A DNA stretch of 64,000 nucleotides. Origin: DASSUW01 sp963844205 (GTDB taxonomy: Bacteria; Actinomycetota; Thermoleophilia; Solirubrobacterales; Solirubrobacteraceae). The notes under the pieces are model-generated. The model was not told the DNA's origin. It did no database searches and saw nothing but the letters and a program-made list of their open reading frames with translations. Location: contig CAWJNK010000001.1 in the NCBI GenBank assembly GCA_963844205.1, positions 992,001 to 1,056,000 on the forward strand, written 5' to 3'. The position numbers were made by a program, and so were the translations under genes. The stretch's first letter is position 1; the number at the start of each line of letters is the position of its first letter. Positions 32,130 to 40,097 of the stretch are shown one piece after another.

Positions 32130-33461
32130 ATGAGCAGGAAACTGAGCCGGCGGCAGTTCATCGGCGCGACCGCCGGAGCCGCCGCGGCGGCTTCGCTCGG
32201 CGGTACCGCGGCCATCAGCCTCGGGAAGGGCAGGCCCACGATCCCGCCCGGCCTGCTCGGGGTCCAGCAGTTCTCGGTGCGCGATGCGACGGCACGGCTG
32301 AGCATCGCGTCGAGCAACCGGCTCGGCCTGACGCCGAGCATGGGCTTCCTGGGCGGCCCCGACTATCCGGATGACCCGACCGACCTCGGCCCGCTCGTGC
32401 CGCTCCCGGGCGGCTATGCCGAGGTGTTCGAGTACCTCGCTTCGGTCGACGTCAAGAAGTTCGAGTTCTTCCAGTCGACGCAGGACGCCCGCGAACTGGG
32501 CCGCCAGCCGACGGCCGCCGAGATCCGCGGGTACCTCGACGCGGCCGGCTTGCAGGCGGTCGGGACCCACCAGTTCGGGCTCGGCAACCTCGACCCCGCG
32601 ACCGGCAACCTCACGGCGAACGGCGAGGCGCTCTTCGCGTTCCTCAACACGCTCGGGATGGACACGATGGGCTTCTCGGGCAACCTGTCGCAGCTTGGCA
32701 ACAACAGCCCGGACCCCGCGAATCCGGCCGTGAACCTGCCGAACGCCTCGGGCTGGCTCGAGGACTACGTGAACCCGGTGAACGGCAACCGCACCTTCGG
32801 GTTCAGGAGCCGGGGGGAGCACGCGGAGCGCATCGGCGAGATCCTGCAGTCGCGGGGCGTCAAGTACTTCTACCACCCGGAGCAGGACAACTACCGCTTC
32901 TTCAACGACCCGGCGCACCCCGAGCTCAACACGGTGCACCGGATCGAGTGGGTGATGGACAACACCGACCCCGTCCTGTTCGGATGGGAGATCGACATCC
33001 TCCACAACTGGTCGGGCCGGGTGCGCTTCCTCAGCGCCACGACCCACCAGCCCGACATCAGCGTGTGGGAGCTCGCGCAGGCCCAGAAGCGCCGGGTGAT
33101 GGGCTGGCACATCAAGGACGGCTTCCGGAACACCGCGCAGACCGGGACCTGGGTCGGCGGCCCGCCGGAGAGCGGAGGCGCGCCGTACTTCCAGACGTTC
33201 CTGCGCACACCGACGTTCACCGACGCGATCGTGTCCGGCGAGGGCGACCTCGGCGCGGGGCCCGGTCCCGAGCACCCGAACGCCGATCCGGACTGCCCCG
33301 GCTTCGAGTACATGTTCGAGAACCTGGGCGGGCAGCAGCGCCTGTACCTGATCGAGAGTGACAGCGGACCCGGACCGGCGACCGGCCCGGCCGCCGACCC
33401 CGGCCGCTCGCTGCGCCATGCGAAGGCCTCCGCGGCGGCGCTGCGCGCCCTGAGGGTGTAG
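32130..33461 (+). CDS. Tat-exported TIM-barrel (xylose isomerase-like) protein
   Basis: 443 residues. Tat signal SRRQFIGATAGAAAAASLGG near the N-terminus. The barrel starts LLGVQQFSVRDATARL and carries recognisable family elements: VFEYLASVDVKKFEFFQ, AAGLQAVGTHQFGLG, GVKYFYHPEQDNYRF, WEIDILHNWSGRVRF and MGWHIKDGF. It is longer than the three shorter paralogues because of insertions (GGPDYPDDPTDLGPL near residue 73; an Asn/Pro-rich loop at ~190-220). Probably the same broad chemistry on an exported sugar. A stem-loop follows its stop. Confidence 0.82.
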   Translation: MSRKLSRRQFIGATAGAAAAASLGGTAAISLGKGRPTIPPGLLGVQQFSVRDATARLSIASSNRLGLTPSMGFLGGPDYPDDPTDLGPLVPLPGGYAEVFEYLASVDVKKFEFFQSTQDARELGRQPTAAEIRGYLDAAGLQAVGTHQFGLGNLDPATGNLTANGEALFAFLNTLGMDTMGFSGNLSQLGNNSPDPANPAVNLPNASGWLEDYVNPVNGNRTFGFRSRGEHAERIGEILQSRGVKYFYHPEQDNYRFFNDPAHPELNTVHRIEWVMDNTDPVLFGWEIDILHNWSGRVRFLSATTHQPDISVWELAQAQKRRVMGWHIKDGFRNTAQTGTWVGGPPESGGAPYFQTFLRTPTFTDAIVSGEGDLGAGPGPEHPNADPDCPGFEYMFENLGGQQRLYLIESDSGPGPATGPAADPGRSLRHAKASAAALRALRV

Positions 33462-33464
33462 ACG

Positions 33465-34232
33465 ATCGGGACCGCCGGCCGGAACGACAGGAGGGGCGCT
33501 CGCGCAGCGCCCCTCCGCTCCGCGCGCAGATCGCTTGCCGTTCTGCTCGCGGCCGCGCTGACCGCGCTCGCCGGCGCGGCGAGCGCTTGGGCGCACGGCG
33601 ACCCGACGGCGCACTACCTCGAGACGGACTCGCTGCTCACGTCATACGCCGCGCCGCCCGACCTCAGGGTCGAGCTCCAGCTGCGCGGGGTGCTCGAGGC
33701 GGCCGCGGAGCGCGGATACCCGATCAAGGTCGTCCTGATCGCGAGCGAGGAGGACACCGGCGGCGAGCCGGAACCGCTCGAGGACACGCAGACCTACGTC
33801 ACATCGGTGAGCAAAGACGTCGCCGCCGTCAGTCCCCTCCGGGCGCCGGTGCTCATCGTGACGCCGCACGGGTTCGGCCTGGGCGGGAAGCAGCCGGCCG
33901 GCGGCGCGCTCACACCGATCACCCCGCCGCTCGCGGCCGAGCTCGTGCGTCGCCTCCCGCTCGCGAAGAAGGCCGACGGCAACGCCCTCGCCCGCTCGGC
34001 CATGGTCGCCACCCGGCGCCTCGCGGCGGCCGGCGGCCACCCGCTGCCCAAGCGGATCCCGCCGGCCGAACAGAACCTCACGGGCATCCTCGGCACCGGC
34101 GCGCCTGGCGACCCGGACACCCCAGGGGGGCCGTGGCTGATCGCCGCCGTCCTCGCCAGCACCGCGCTCCTCGCCGCGCTGTTCGTCGCCGTGCACCGGC
34201 GCGCGCTGCGCGAACCCGAGCCCGATACTTGA
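33465..34232 (+). CDS. Exported single-span membrane protein of unknown function, start codon unresolved
   Basis: In frame with, and directly after, the TAG that ends the TIM-barrel gene. The frame encodes a clear signal peptide (RRSLAVLLAAALTALAGAAS, cleaved near AWAHG), a ~140-residue extracytoplasmic domain (YPIKVVLIASEEDTG, VSKDVAAVSPLRAPVLIVTP) and a C-terminal helix (WLIAAVLASTALLAALFVAV) with a basic tail. That is a type I membrane topology. There is no in-frame ATG, GTG or TTG before the signal peptide; candidates are ATC 33465 or CTG 33543, or a base is missing. GTG 33690 would remove the signal. I recognise no family. Confidence 0.6.
   Translation: MGTAGRNDRRGARAAPLRSARRSLAVLLAAALTALAGAASAWAHGDPTAHYLETDSLLTSYAAPPDLRVELQLRGVLEAAAERGYPIKVVLIASEEDTGGEPEPLEDTQTYVTSVSKDVAAVSPLRAPVLIVTPHGFGLGGKQPAGGALTPITPPLAAELVRRLPLAKKADGNALARSAMVATRRLAAAGGHPLPKRIPPAEQNLTGILGTGAPGDPDTPGGPWLIAAVLASTALLAALFVAVHRRALREPEPDT
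33490..33516 (+). terminator. 10-bp stem-loop after the Tat TIM-barrel gene
   Basis: ggaggggcgc (33490-33499) pairs perfectly with gcgcccctcc (33507-33516) over a 7-nt loop, 29 nt after the stop. It also contains the only Shine-Dalgarno-like sequence before the next reading frame, so it may occlude or regulate that gene. Confidence 0.6.
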
Positions 34233-34239
34233 GCGTGCG

Positions 34240-34935
34240 ATGGCAGTCCGCGCGCTCGTCTTCGACGTCTTCGGCACGCTCGTGGACTGGCGGTCGGGGA
34301 TCGCGGACGCCTTCCGCGCGAGCGCCGTCCCCGGCGACCCGGAAGAGCTGGCCGACGCGTGGCGCGCCCGCTACCGGCCCATCCTGGCCGAGGTGAACGA
34401 CGGCGCGCGGCCGTGGGGCGACTTCGACGAGCTCCACCGGGCGACGCTGGACGCTCTCCTGGCCGATCGCGGCGTGGACGCGTCGGGCGACGAGCGGCAC
34501 CGCCTGGTGGACGCCTGGCACCGGCTGGACCCGTGGCCGGACGTGCGCACCGGCCTCGAGACGCTCCGCGCCGAGTTCGTCACGGCAACGCTCTCGAACG
34601 GCCACCTCGCGCTCCTCGTCGACCTCGCGCGCCACGGCGATCTGCGGTTCGACTGTCTGCTCGCGGCGGAGCTCGCACGCGCGTACAAGCCCGCGCCCCA
34701 GGTGTACCGCAGCGCGGCTCGCCTGCTCGGCATGGAGCCGGGAGAGCTCATGCTCGTCGCGGCGCACCCGTGGGACCTGGAGGGCGCGCGCGACGCGGGG
34801 CTTCGCACGGCCTTCCTGGACCGGCCCCTCGAGTACGGCCCGGACTCCCCCAGCCGCGAGTTCCCTGACGCCGACCTCTCGGCCGACGACTTGCACGAAC
34901 TCGGACAACGGCTGTCGCGGCAGCTCGGCGAGTAA
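34240..34935 (+). CDS. Haloacid dehalogenase type II-like HAD hydrolase
   Basis: 231 residues from ATG 34240, 7 bp after the previous stop. HAD motif I ALVFDVFGTLVDW has the nucleophile Asp9 followed by VFGT, as in L-2-haloacid dehalogenases rather than DxD phosphatases. Motif II is in TATLSNGH, motif III Lys in ARAYKPAPQVYRSA, motif IV Asp in LVAAHPWDLEGARDAGL. Cap helices lie at ~15-95. Likely a cytosolic 2-haloacid dehalogenase; substrate not deducible. Confidence 0.87.
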   Translation: MAVRALVFDVFGTLVDWRSGIADAFRASAVPGDPEELADAWRARYRPILAEVNDGARPWGDFDELHRATLDALLADRGVDASGDERHRLVDAWHRLDPWPDVRTGLETLRAEFVTATLSNGHLALLVDLARHGDLRFDCLLAAELARAYKPAPQVYRSAARLLGMEPGELMLVAAHPWDLEGARDAGLRTAFLDRPLEYGPDSPSREFPDADLSADDLHELGQRLSRQLGE

Positions 34936-35037
34936 CCCCGGCGGCAAACTCAGGCAACTCTCAGCGTCCTGCCAGCCGTTTCACGCACGGCGGACCGAGC
35001 ATCGGTGCACATCCTCAACTCCAGGAGGCAGACACCC

Positions 35038-35649
35038 TTGCTCACCACCACCATCCGCAAATCGGCGAAGGCCGTCGCCGCCCTCGCCGCCCTCGGGCTC
35101 GGCGGCGCCGCGATCGCCGGCGCGGCCGACAAGGCGGGCTCGCCGTCGCAGAGCCCGCCGGACCGTCCACAGCGCGAGGCGCTGTCCAGCGACGTCGCGG
35201 CCAAGGTCAAGGCCGCCGCAGCGGAGAAGGTCCCCGGCGCGACGGTGCTCCGCACCGAGGCCGGCGGGCCGTACGGCACGGCCTATCACGCCCATGTCCG
35301 GACCTCCGACGGCACCCAGAAGGTCGTCCTGGTGAACTCGTCGTTCGAGGCCACCGCGGTCCAGGCCGACCGGGGCCGCGGCCCCGGCGACGGCCGGCAC
35401 GGCCCGGGCGGGCCCGGCGGCCGCGGCGGCCCTGGGGAGACTGCGCTGACCGGCGACACGAAGGAGAAGGTCGAGGCCGCCGTCCTGGCCGAGTACGCCG
35501 GCGCGACGATCATCCGGACCGAGACCAACGCCGACTCGAGCGCGCCGTACGAGTCGCACATCACGACCGGCGACGGCAAGGAGCTCGAGGTCCTCGTCAG
35601 CAAGGACTTCAAGGTCGTGGACGCGCGCGAGCACCCCGCTCGACCGTAG
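35038..35649 (+). CDS. Exported protein with two PepSY-like repeats
   Basis: 203 residues. TTG 35038 is chosen because AGGAGG lies at 35023-35028, nine nt before it; an in-frame GTG at 35005 lies upstream of that Shine-Dalgarno. Signal or anchor SAKAVAALAALGLGGAAIAG. Two similar ~70-residue units follow: LSSDVAAKVKAAAAEKVPGA...GGPYGTAYHAHV and LTGDTKEKVEAAVLAEYAGA...SSAPYESHITT, separated by a Gly/Arg/Pro-rich linker (~115-135). Each resembles PepSY, which often inhibits peptidases; the internal duplication supports the reading. Function unknown. Confidence 0.75.
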   Translation: MLTTTIRKSAKAVAALAALGLGGAAIAGAADKAGSPSQSPPDRPQREALSSDVAAKVKAAAAEKVPGATVLRTEAGGPYGTAYHAHVRTSDGTQKVVLVNSSFEATAVQADRGRGPGDGRHGPGGPGGRGGPGETALTGDTKEKVEAAVLAEYAGATIIRTETNADSSAPYESHITTGDGKELEVLVSKDFKVVDAREHPARP

Positions 35650-35658
35650 TCCGCTGTG

Positions 35659-35689
35659 CGAGGGGCGGGACTCCAGGGCCCGCCCCTCG
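35659..35689 (+). terminator. Stem-loop terminator after the PepSY-like gene
   Basis: cgaggggcggg (35659-35669) pairs with cccgcccctcg (35679-35689) across a 9-nt loop, 10 nt after the stop. Confidence 0.7.
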
Positions 35690-35812
35690 GTTCACCTATC
35701 CGGCGTAGCAGCGGCACGCAGTTCGATCCGGCGGGTACTACTGTAAGCGGCCGGGAGGAAGCAACCGTCTCCCCGCGCGCAGGGGCCCGGGGGGACATGG
35801 GAGGAAGAGCGA

Positions 35813-38800
35813 ATGCCTCGTACAGGGCTGCTGCTGACGTGCGTTCTCACGCTGCTCGCGCTGCCTGCGTCCGCGCAGGCTCAAGGAGCGGAGCTGCCGG
35901 CGGTGGGGCCCGGCTGCGACGAGGCGAGGCTCGGCGCCGAGGACAAGATCCTCGTCTTCTCCGAGACCGCGGGCTTCCGGCACGCCTCGATCCCGACCGG
36001 CCGCACGGCGATCTGCAAGGCGGCGGGCGGCGACGGGATCGCCGTCGACTGGACCGAGGACTCCGCGGCCTTCACGGCGGACACGCTCGCCCAGTACGAC
36101 GCGGTCGTGTTCCTCTCGACCACCGGCGACGTGCTCGACGACGCGCAGCAGGCGGCGTTCGAGGGCTACATCCGCGCGGGCGGCGGCTACGCCGGCGTCC
36201 ACGCGGCGTCTGACACCGAGTACGGCTGGGCCTGGTACGGCGGACTGGTCGGCGCCTACTTCAAGACCCACCCGGCGATCCAGGACGCGACCGTCGAGGT
36301 CAGCGACGCCAAGCATCCCTCGACGGCGGGGCTCCCGCAGCGCTGGCAGCGCAACGACGAGTGGTACGCGTTCCGCTCCAACCCGCGCGGCGACGTCCAC
36401 GTGCTCGCGACGCTGGAGGAGTCGAGCTACGACCCGGGCGCCGTACCGATGGGCGTCGACCACCCGATCGCGTGGTGCCACAACTACGACGGCGGGCGTT
36501 CCTGGTACACGGGCGGCGGCCACACGGCGGAGAGCTACGGGGAGCCGCGGTTCGTCAAGCACCTGCTCGGCGGCATCAAGTGGGCGGCGAACCTCGTGCC
36601 CGGCGAGTGCGGCGGCACCGAGTGGGGCAACTTCGAGCGCGTGACGCTCGCCAAGGGCGCCGCCGAGACCGGTGAGCCGATCGGGCTCGCCGTGCTCCCC
36701 GACCGCAGCGTGCTGCACACCTCGCGCGACGGCGTCGTGCGCTACACCGACGCGGACGGCGCGACCACGGTCGCGGCCAGGATCCCCGTCTACAGCCACG
36801 ACGAGGATGGCCTGCAGGCGATCACGCTCGACCCCGCGTTCGAGCGCAACCGCTGGGTCTACGTCTACTACGCCCCGCCGCTCAACACGCCCGCGGGCGA
36901 CGCGCCGTTCGACGGCACGCCGGAGCAGTTCGCGGCCTTCAAGGGCGTCAACCGCCTGTCGCGCTTCAAGTGGGATCCCGCCGCGAAGCAACTCGACCTC
37001 GCGAGCGAGCAGAAGCTGCTCGAGGTCGACCAGGACCGCGGCATCTGCTGCCACAACGGCGGCGATTTCGCCTGGGACGCGGCCGGCAACCTCTACCTGT
37101 CGACCGGCGACGACACCAACCCGTTCGAGTCGCAGGGCTCGGCGCCGATCGACGAGCGGGCGACCCGCAACCCGGCGTTCGACGCCCAGCGCAGCGCGGC
37201 CAACTCCGGAGACCTGCGCGGCAAGATCCTGCGCATCAAGCCGCACCCGACGGCCGCGAGCTACACGGTCCCGTCCGGCAACCTGTTCAAGACCGGCGGG
37301 CGGCGCGAGATCTTCGCCATGGGGTTCCGCAACCCGTTCCGGATCTCCGTCGACAAGGAGACCGGCCTCGTCTACGTCGGCGACTACGGACCCGACGGCG
37401 GCGCCGATCCGGCGCGCGGCCCCGACGGCCAGGTCGAGTTCGACGTCGTGCGCAAGCCCGGCAACTACGGCTGGCCCTACTGCATCGGCGACAACGAGGC
37501 CTACCGCGATTACGACTTCGCGACCGGCACGTCCGGTCCGTCGTTCAACTGCGCCGCGCCGGTGAACGCGTCACCGCGCAACACGGGCGCCACGCAGCTC
37601 CCGGCGGCCATCGCGCCGGACATCTGGTACGGCACCGACGGCCCGTGGGAGGAGGAGATGCGGCCCGGCGGCTCCGAGTCTCCGATGGCCGGCCCCGTCT
37701 ACCACTACGACGCGCGCAACCCGTCGACGACCAAGTTCCCCGGCTACTACGACGACCACTGGTTCCCGTACGAGTGGGGGCGCGACTGGATCAAGGAGAC
37801 CGCGCTCGACAAGACCGGCGGCCCGCTCGAGGTCTCAGCGTTCCTCGACGACGACGCGTTCCGCTGGCAGAACCCGATGGACATGGAGTTCGGGCCGGAG
37901 GGCTCGCTGTACGTGCTCGACTACGGCAGTAACTGGTTCGGCGGCGGACCCGACTCGGCGCTCTACCGCGTCGACTACGTCAAGGGCGGCCGGCGCCCGC
38001 TCGTCGAGACGAGCGCCGACCCGGCCACCAGCAGCGCGGCCAGCCAGACCGTGCAGTTCTCCAGCGAGGGCACGCGCGATCCGGACGGCGACCCCATCAC
38101 GTACGAGTGGGACTTCGGCGACGGCACGCCGCACTCGACGGAGCCGAACCCGAGCCACACCTACGCCGCCGTCGGCAGCTACCGGGCGACGCTCACCGTC
38201 ACCGACAGCACCGGCCGCAGCGGGACCGACGACGTCACGGTCGTCGTCGGCAACGCCGCGCCGACCGTCGAGATCAGCTCCCCGGCCGAGGGCGGCTTCT
38301 TCTCGTTCGGCGACACGATCCCGTTCGAGGTCACCGTCACCGACGACGAGGACGGCACGGTCTCGGGCGACCATGAGGCCTGCGCGCGGATGAAGGTCGC
38401 GTACCTGCTCGGGCACGACGAGCACTCGCACCCGATCACCGACGCGACCGGCTGCCGCGGCACGATCCAGGCCGGCGGAGACGCCGGGCACGGCGACGAC
38501 GCGAACGTCTTCGGTCTGATCTCCGCCACCTACACGGACGGCGGCGGACGGCCCGGCGCGCCCACGCTGGGCGGCCAGGACGGGCTGCGGATCTGGCCCA
38601 AGCTCCTGCAGGCCGAGCACTACGTCGAGCAGCGCGGGGTCATCGTCTACGAGCTCGCGGGTGCGGCCGGCGGCGCGCAGGTCGGCTCTACGGAGGACGA
38701 CGGGACCGACGGCGGCGTGAACTACATCGCCTGGGATCCCGTCAACCTGACCGGGATCAACTCGCTGACCGTGACGGTCGCGGCGGGCGGCGACGGCGGG

Positions 38801-39010
38801 CCGGTCGAGGTCCGGCTCGACGACCCCGTCAACGGTCCGCTGCTCGGCAGGATCGCGGTGACGAACACCGGCGGCTGGGAGACCTACAAGGACTTCGACC
38901 TGGCGATCACACCGCCCGCCGGGAAGCACAAGCTCGTCTTCGCGTTCCCCACGGGCGGCATGGACGTCGATCAGATCCGCTTCAACGGCCAAGGGATCAC
39001 GGCGCAATAG
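35813..39010 (+). CDS. Exported ThuA-PQQ-type sugar dehydrogenase-PKD-CBM fusion protein
   Basis: 1065 residues; ATG 35813 follows gggaggaagagcga. Sec signal LLLTCVLTLLALPASAQAQG. ThuA (trehalose-utilisation) domain ~45-265: ILVFSETAGFRHASIP, GGGYAGVHAASDTEYGW, PIAWCHNYDGGRSWYTGGG. Glucose/sorbosone dehydrogenase-like six-blade propeller ~280-720: HDEDGLQAITLDPAFERNRW, GGDFAWDAAGNLYLSTGDDT, EIFAMGFRNPFRISVDKETG, GNYGWPYCIGDN. PKD domain ~740-815 (DPDGDPITYEWDFGDGTPHS). A variable Ig-like segment follows, then a CBM6-like beta-sandwich ~935-1063. Related fusions are known in actinobacteria and planctomycetes. It probably binds polysaccharide and oxidises or processes a sugar outside the cell. 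Confidence 0.9.
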   Translation: MPRTGLLLTCVLTLLALPASAQAQGAELPAVGPGCDEARLGAEDKILVFSETAGFRHASIPTGRTAICKAAGGDGIAVDWTEDSAAFTADTLAQYDAVVFLSTTGDVLDDAQQAAFEGYIRAGGGYAGVHAASDTEYGWAWYGGLVGAYFKTHPAIQDATVEVSDAKHPSTAGLPQRWQRNDEWYAFRSNPRGDVHVLATLEESSYDPGAVPMGVDHPIAWCHNYDGGRSWYTGGGHTAESYGEPRFVKHLLGGIKWAANLVPGECGGTEWGNFERVTLAKGAAETGEPIGLAVLPDRSVLHTSRDGVVRYTDADGATTVAARIPVYSHDEDGLQAITLDPAFERNRWVYVYYAPPLNTPAGDAPFDGTPEQFAAFKGVNRLSRFKWDPAAKQLDLASEQKLLEVDQDRGICCHNGGDFAWDAAGNLYLSTGDDTNPFESQGSAPIDERATRNPAFDAQRSAANSGDLRGKILRIKPHPTAASYTVPSGNLFKTGGRREIFAMGFRNPFRISVDKETGLVYVGDYGPDGGADPARGPDGQVEFDVVRKPGNYGWPYCIGDNEAYRDYDFATGTSGPSFNCAAPVNASPRNTGATQLPAAIAPDIWYGTDGPWEEEMRPGGSESPMAGPVYHYDARNPSTTKFPGYYDDHWFPYEWGRDWIKETALDKTGGPLEVSAFLDDDAFRWQNPMDMEFGPEGSLYVLDYGSNWFGGGPDSALYRVDYVKGGRRPLVETSADPATSSAASQTVQFSSEGTRDPDGDPITYEWDFGDGTPHSTEPNPSHTYAAVGSYRATLTVTDSTGRSGTDDVTVVVGNAAPTVEISSPAEGGFFSFGDTIPFEVTVTDDEDGTVSGDHEACARMKVAYLLGHDEHSHPITDATGCRGTIQAGGDAGHGDDANVFGLISATYTDGGGRPGAPTLGGQDGLRIWPKLLQAEHYVEQRGVIVYELAGAAGGAQVGSTEDDGTDGGVNYIAWDPVNLTGINSLTVTVAAGGDGGPVEVRLDDPVNGPLLGRIAVTNTGGWETYKDFDLAITPPAGKHKLVFAFPTGGMDVDQIRFNGQGITAQ

Positions 39011-39029
39011 CGGCGCTCGCGCAGCCGAT

Positions 39030-39052
39030 CCCCGTGATCCCCGATCACGGGG
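39030..39052. terminator. Bidirectional terminator
   Basis: ccccgtgatc (39030-39039) and gatcacgggg (39043-39052) form a perfect 10-bp stem with a 3-nt loop between the convergent ThuA fusion gene and TIM-barrel gene. Confidence 0.75.
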
Positions 39053-39080
39053 CAATAGAGCCCAGCGAGCCGATCGCCGA

Positions 39081-40028
39081 TCACCAGGTGATGGTCCTCA
39101 GGTAGTCGATACCGGCCTTCGCGGTCTTGAACTCGGCCTCCTCGTCGCCGGGGTGGCTGAGCTGCGGCTCGTCGTGCTCGATGAAGAAGTGCTTGTCGCC
39201 CTTCGCGCCGGCGCGGAACACGTCGGCGAAGTCGAGCATGCCGGGGCCGACGTCCTCGACGGGGTTCCCCGCCGTGCCGTCGGCGTTCCGACGCGTGCCC
39301 CAGACGTGGTCCTTGACGTGGTAGCCCATGTAGCGCGCGGGGTCGCGGCTCAGGTACCGCATCGGGCTCTCGCCGCCGACGACGATCCAGAGGATGTCGA
39401 GCTCGAGCATCACCAGCCTGCGGTCCGTCTGCTCGAAGTAGACGTCGTAGAGCGGCGAGCCGTCGGCCCGGCGGTTGCGGAACTCGAAGTCGTGGTTGTG
39501 GTAGAAGAACTGGAGGCCGTACTCCTTCGCCATCGCCCCGGCCTCGTCCATGCGGTCGGCGATGAACTTGAACCGCTCCTCGGTGTACGGCTCCGGGTAC
39601 CACGCCAGGCCGGTGTACTTCTGGCCGAGCGCGGCCGCGTACTCGAGGTTGGCCTTGTAGCCCTCGCGCCAGCCGTCGCCGACCGTGTCGACGTCGAGCC
39701 CGTCGTGGCTGGCGTTCACCGTCAGGCCGGCCGCGTCGAGCTCGGCCCGGAACTGCTGAGGCGTCCACTCGAAGCGCCAGTACGGCTCCACCTCGGTGTA
39801 GCCGTTGCGGCCGAGCCACCGCAGCACGCGGCGGGCGTCGGCCTGCGAGTTGTCCATGACGCGGCGCATGGTGTAGAGCTGGATGCCGCGCCGGTTGAGC
39901 GGCACGCTGCCGCCGCCCGCAGCACCGGCTGCGAACGCCGCCGACCCTGGCGAGCCGACCCCCGCCGCCACCGCGCCGGTCCCGATCGCGGCGCCGAGGA
40001 ACCGGCGCCGATTCATCCCCTGATCCAT
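39081..40028 (-). CDS. Tat-exported sugar phosphate isomerase/epimerase-like TIM-barrel protein (copy 3)
   Basis: 315 residues from ATG 40028 (preceded by gggaggcagtt); longer in-frame starts would bury the Tat signal NRRRFLGAAIGTGAVAAGVG. Barrel start NRRGIQLYTMRRVMD. Shared family elements: GYTEVEPYWRFEWTPQQFRA, FFYHNHDFEF, RLVMLELDILWIVVGG, YMGYHVKDHVWGT, HFFIEHDEPQ. Paralogue of 20854-21849 and 30911-31843. It converges with the ThuA-dehydrogenase gene, suggesting related sugar chemistry. Confidence 0.88.
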   Translation of the reverse strand: MDQGMNRRRFLGAAIGTGAVAAGVGSPGSAAFAAGAAGGGSVPLNRRGIQLYTMRRVMDNSQADARRVLRWLGRNGYTEVEPYWRFEWTPQQFRAELDAAGLTVNASHDGLDVDTVGDGWREGYKANLEYAAALGQKYTGLAWYPEPYTEERFKFIADRMDEAGAMAKEYGLQFFYHNHDFEFRNRRADGSPLYDVYFEQTDRRLVMLELDILWIVVGGESPMRYLSRDPARYMGYHVKDHVWGTRRNADGTAGNPVEDVGPGMLDFADVFRAGAKGDKHFFIEHDEPQLSHPGDEEAEFKTAKAGIDYLRTITW

Positions 40029-40060
40029 AACTGCCTCCCAACAGTCCGGATTCGATGCCC

Positions 40061-40088
40061 CTGAGACGGTAGCGGCGAGGACTATCAT
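40061..40088 (+). promoter_or_regulatory. Candidate promoter for a leaderless membrane protein gene
   Basis: CTGAGA (40061-40066), a 16-bp spacer and TATCAT (40083-40088), nine nt before TTG 40098. No Shine-Dalgarno precedes the TTG, consistent with a leaderless mRNA. Confidence 0.45.
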
Positions 40089-40097
40089 CGTCCGCCT

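Noticed and set aside
33462..34232. Programmed TAG readthrough of the TIM-barrel gene
   Set aside because: The downstream frame begins with a signal peptide, which makes no sense as an internal extension; a missing start is simpler, though not proven.
39090..39110. ATCACC-AGGTGAT palindrome near the end of a TIM-barrel gene as another regulon operator
   Set aside because: It lacks the 5-nt spacer and third C/G of the arms, sits in coding sequence and precedes no gene start.
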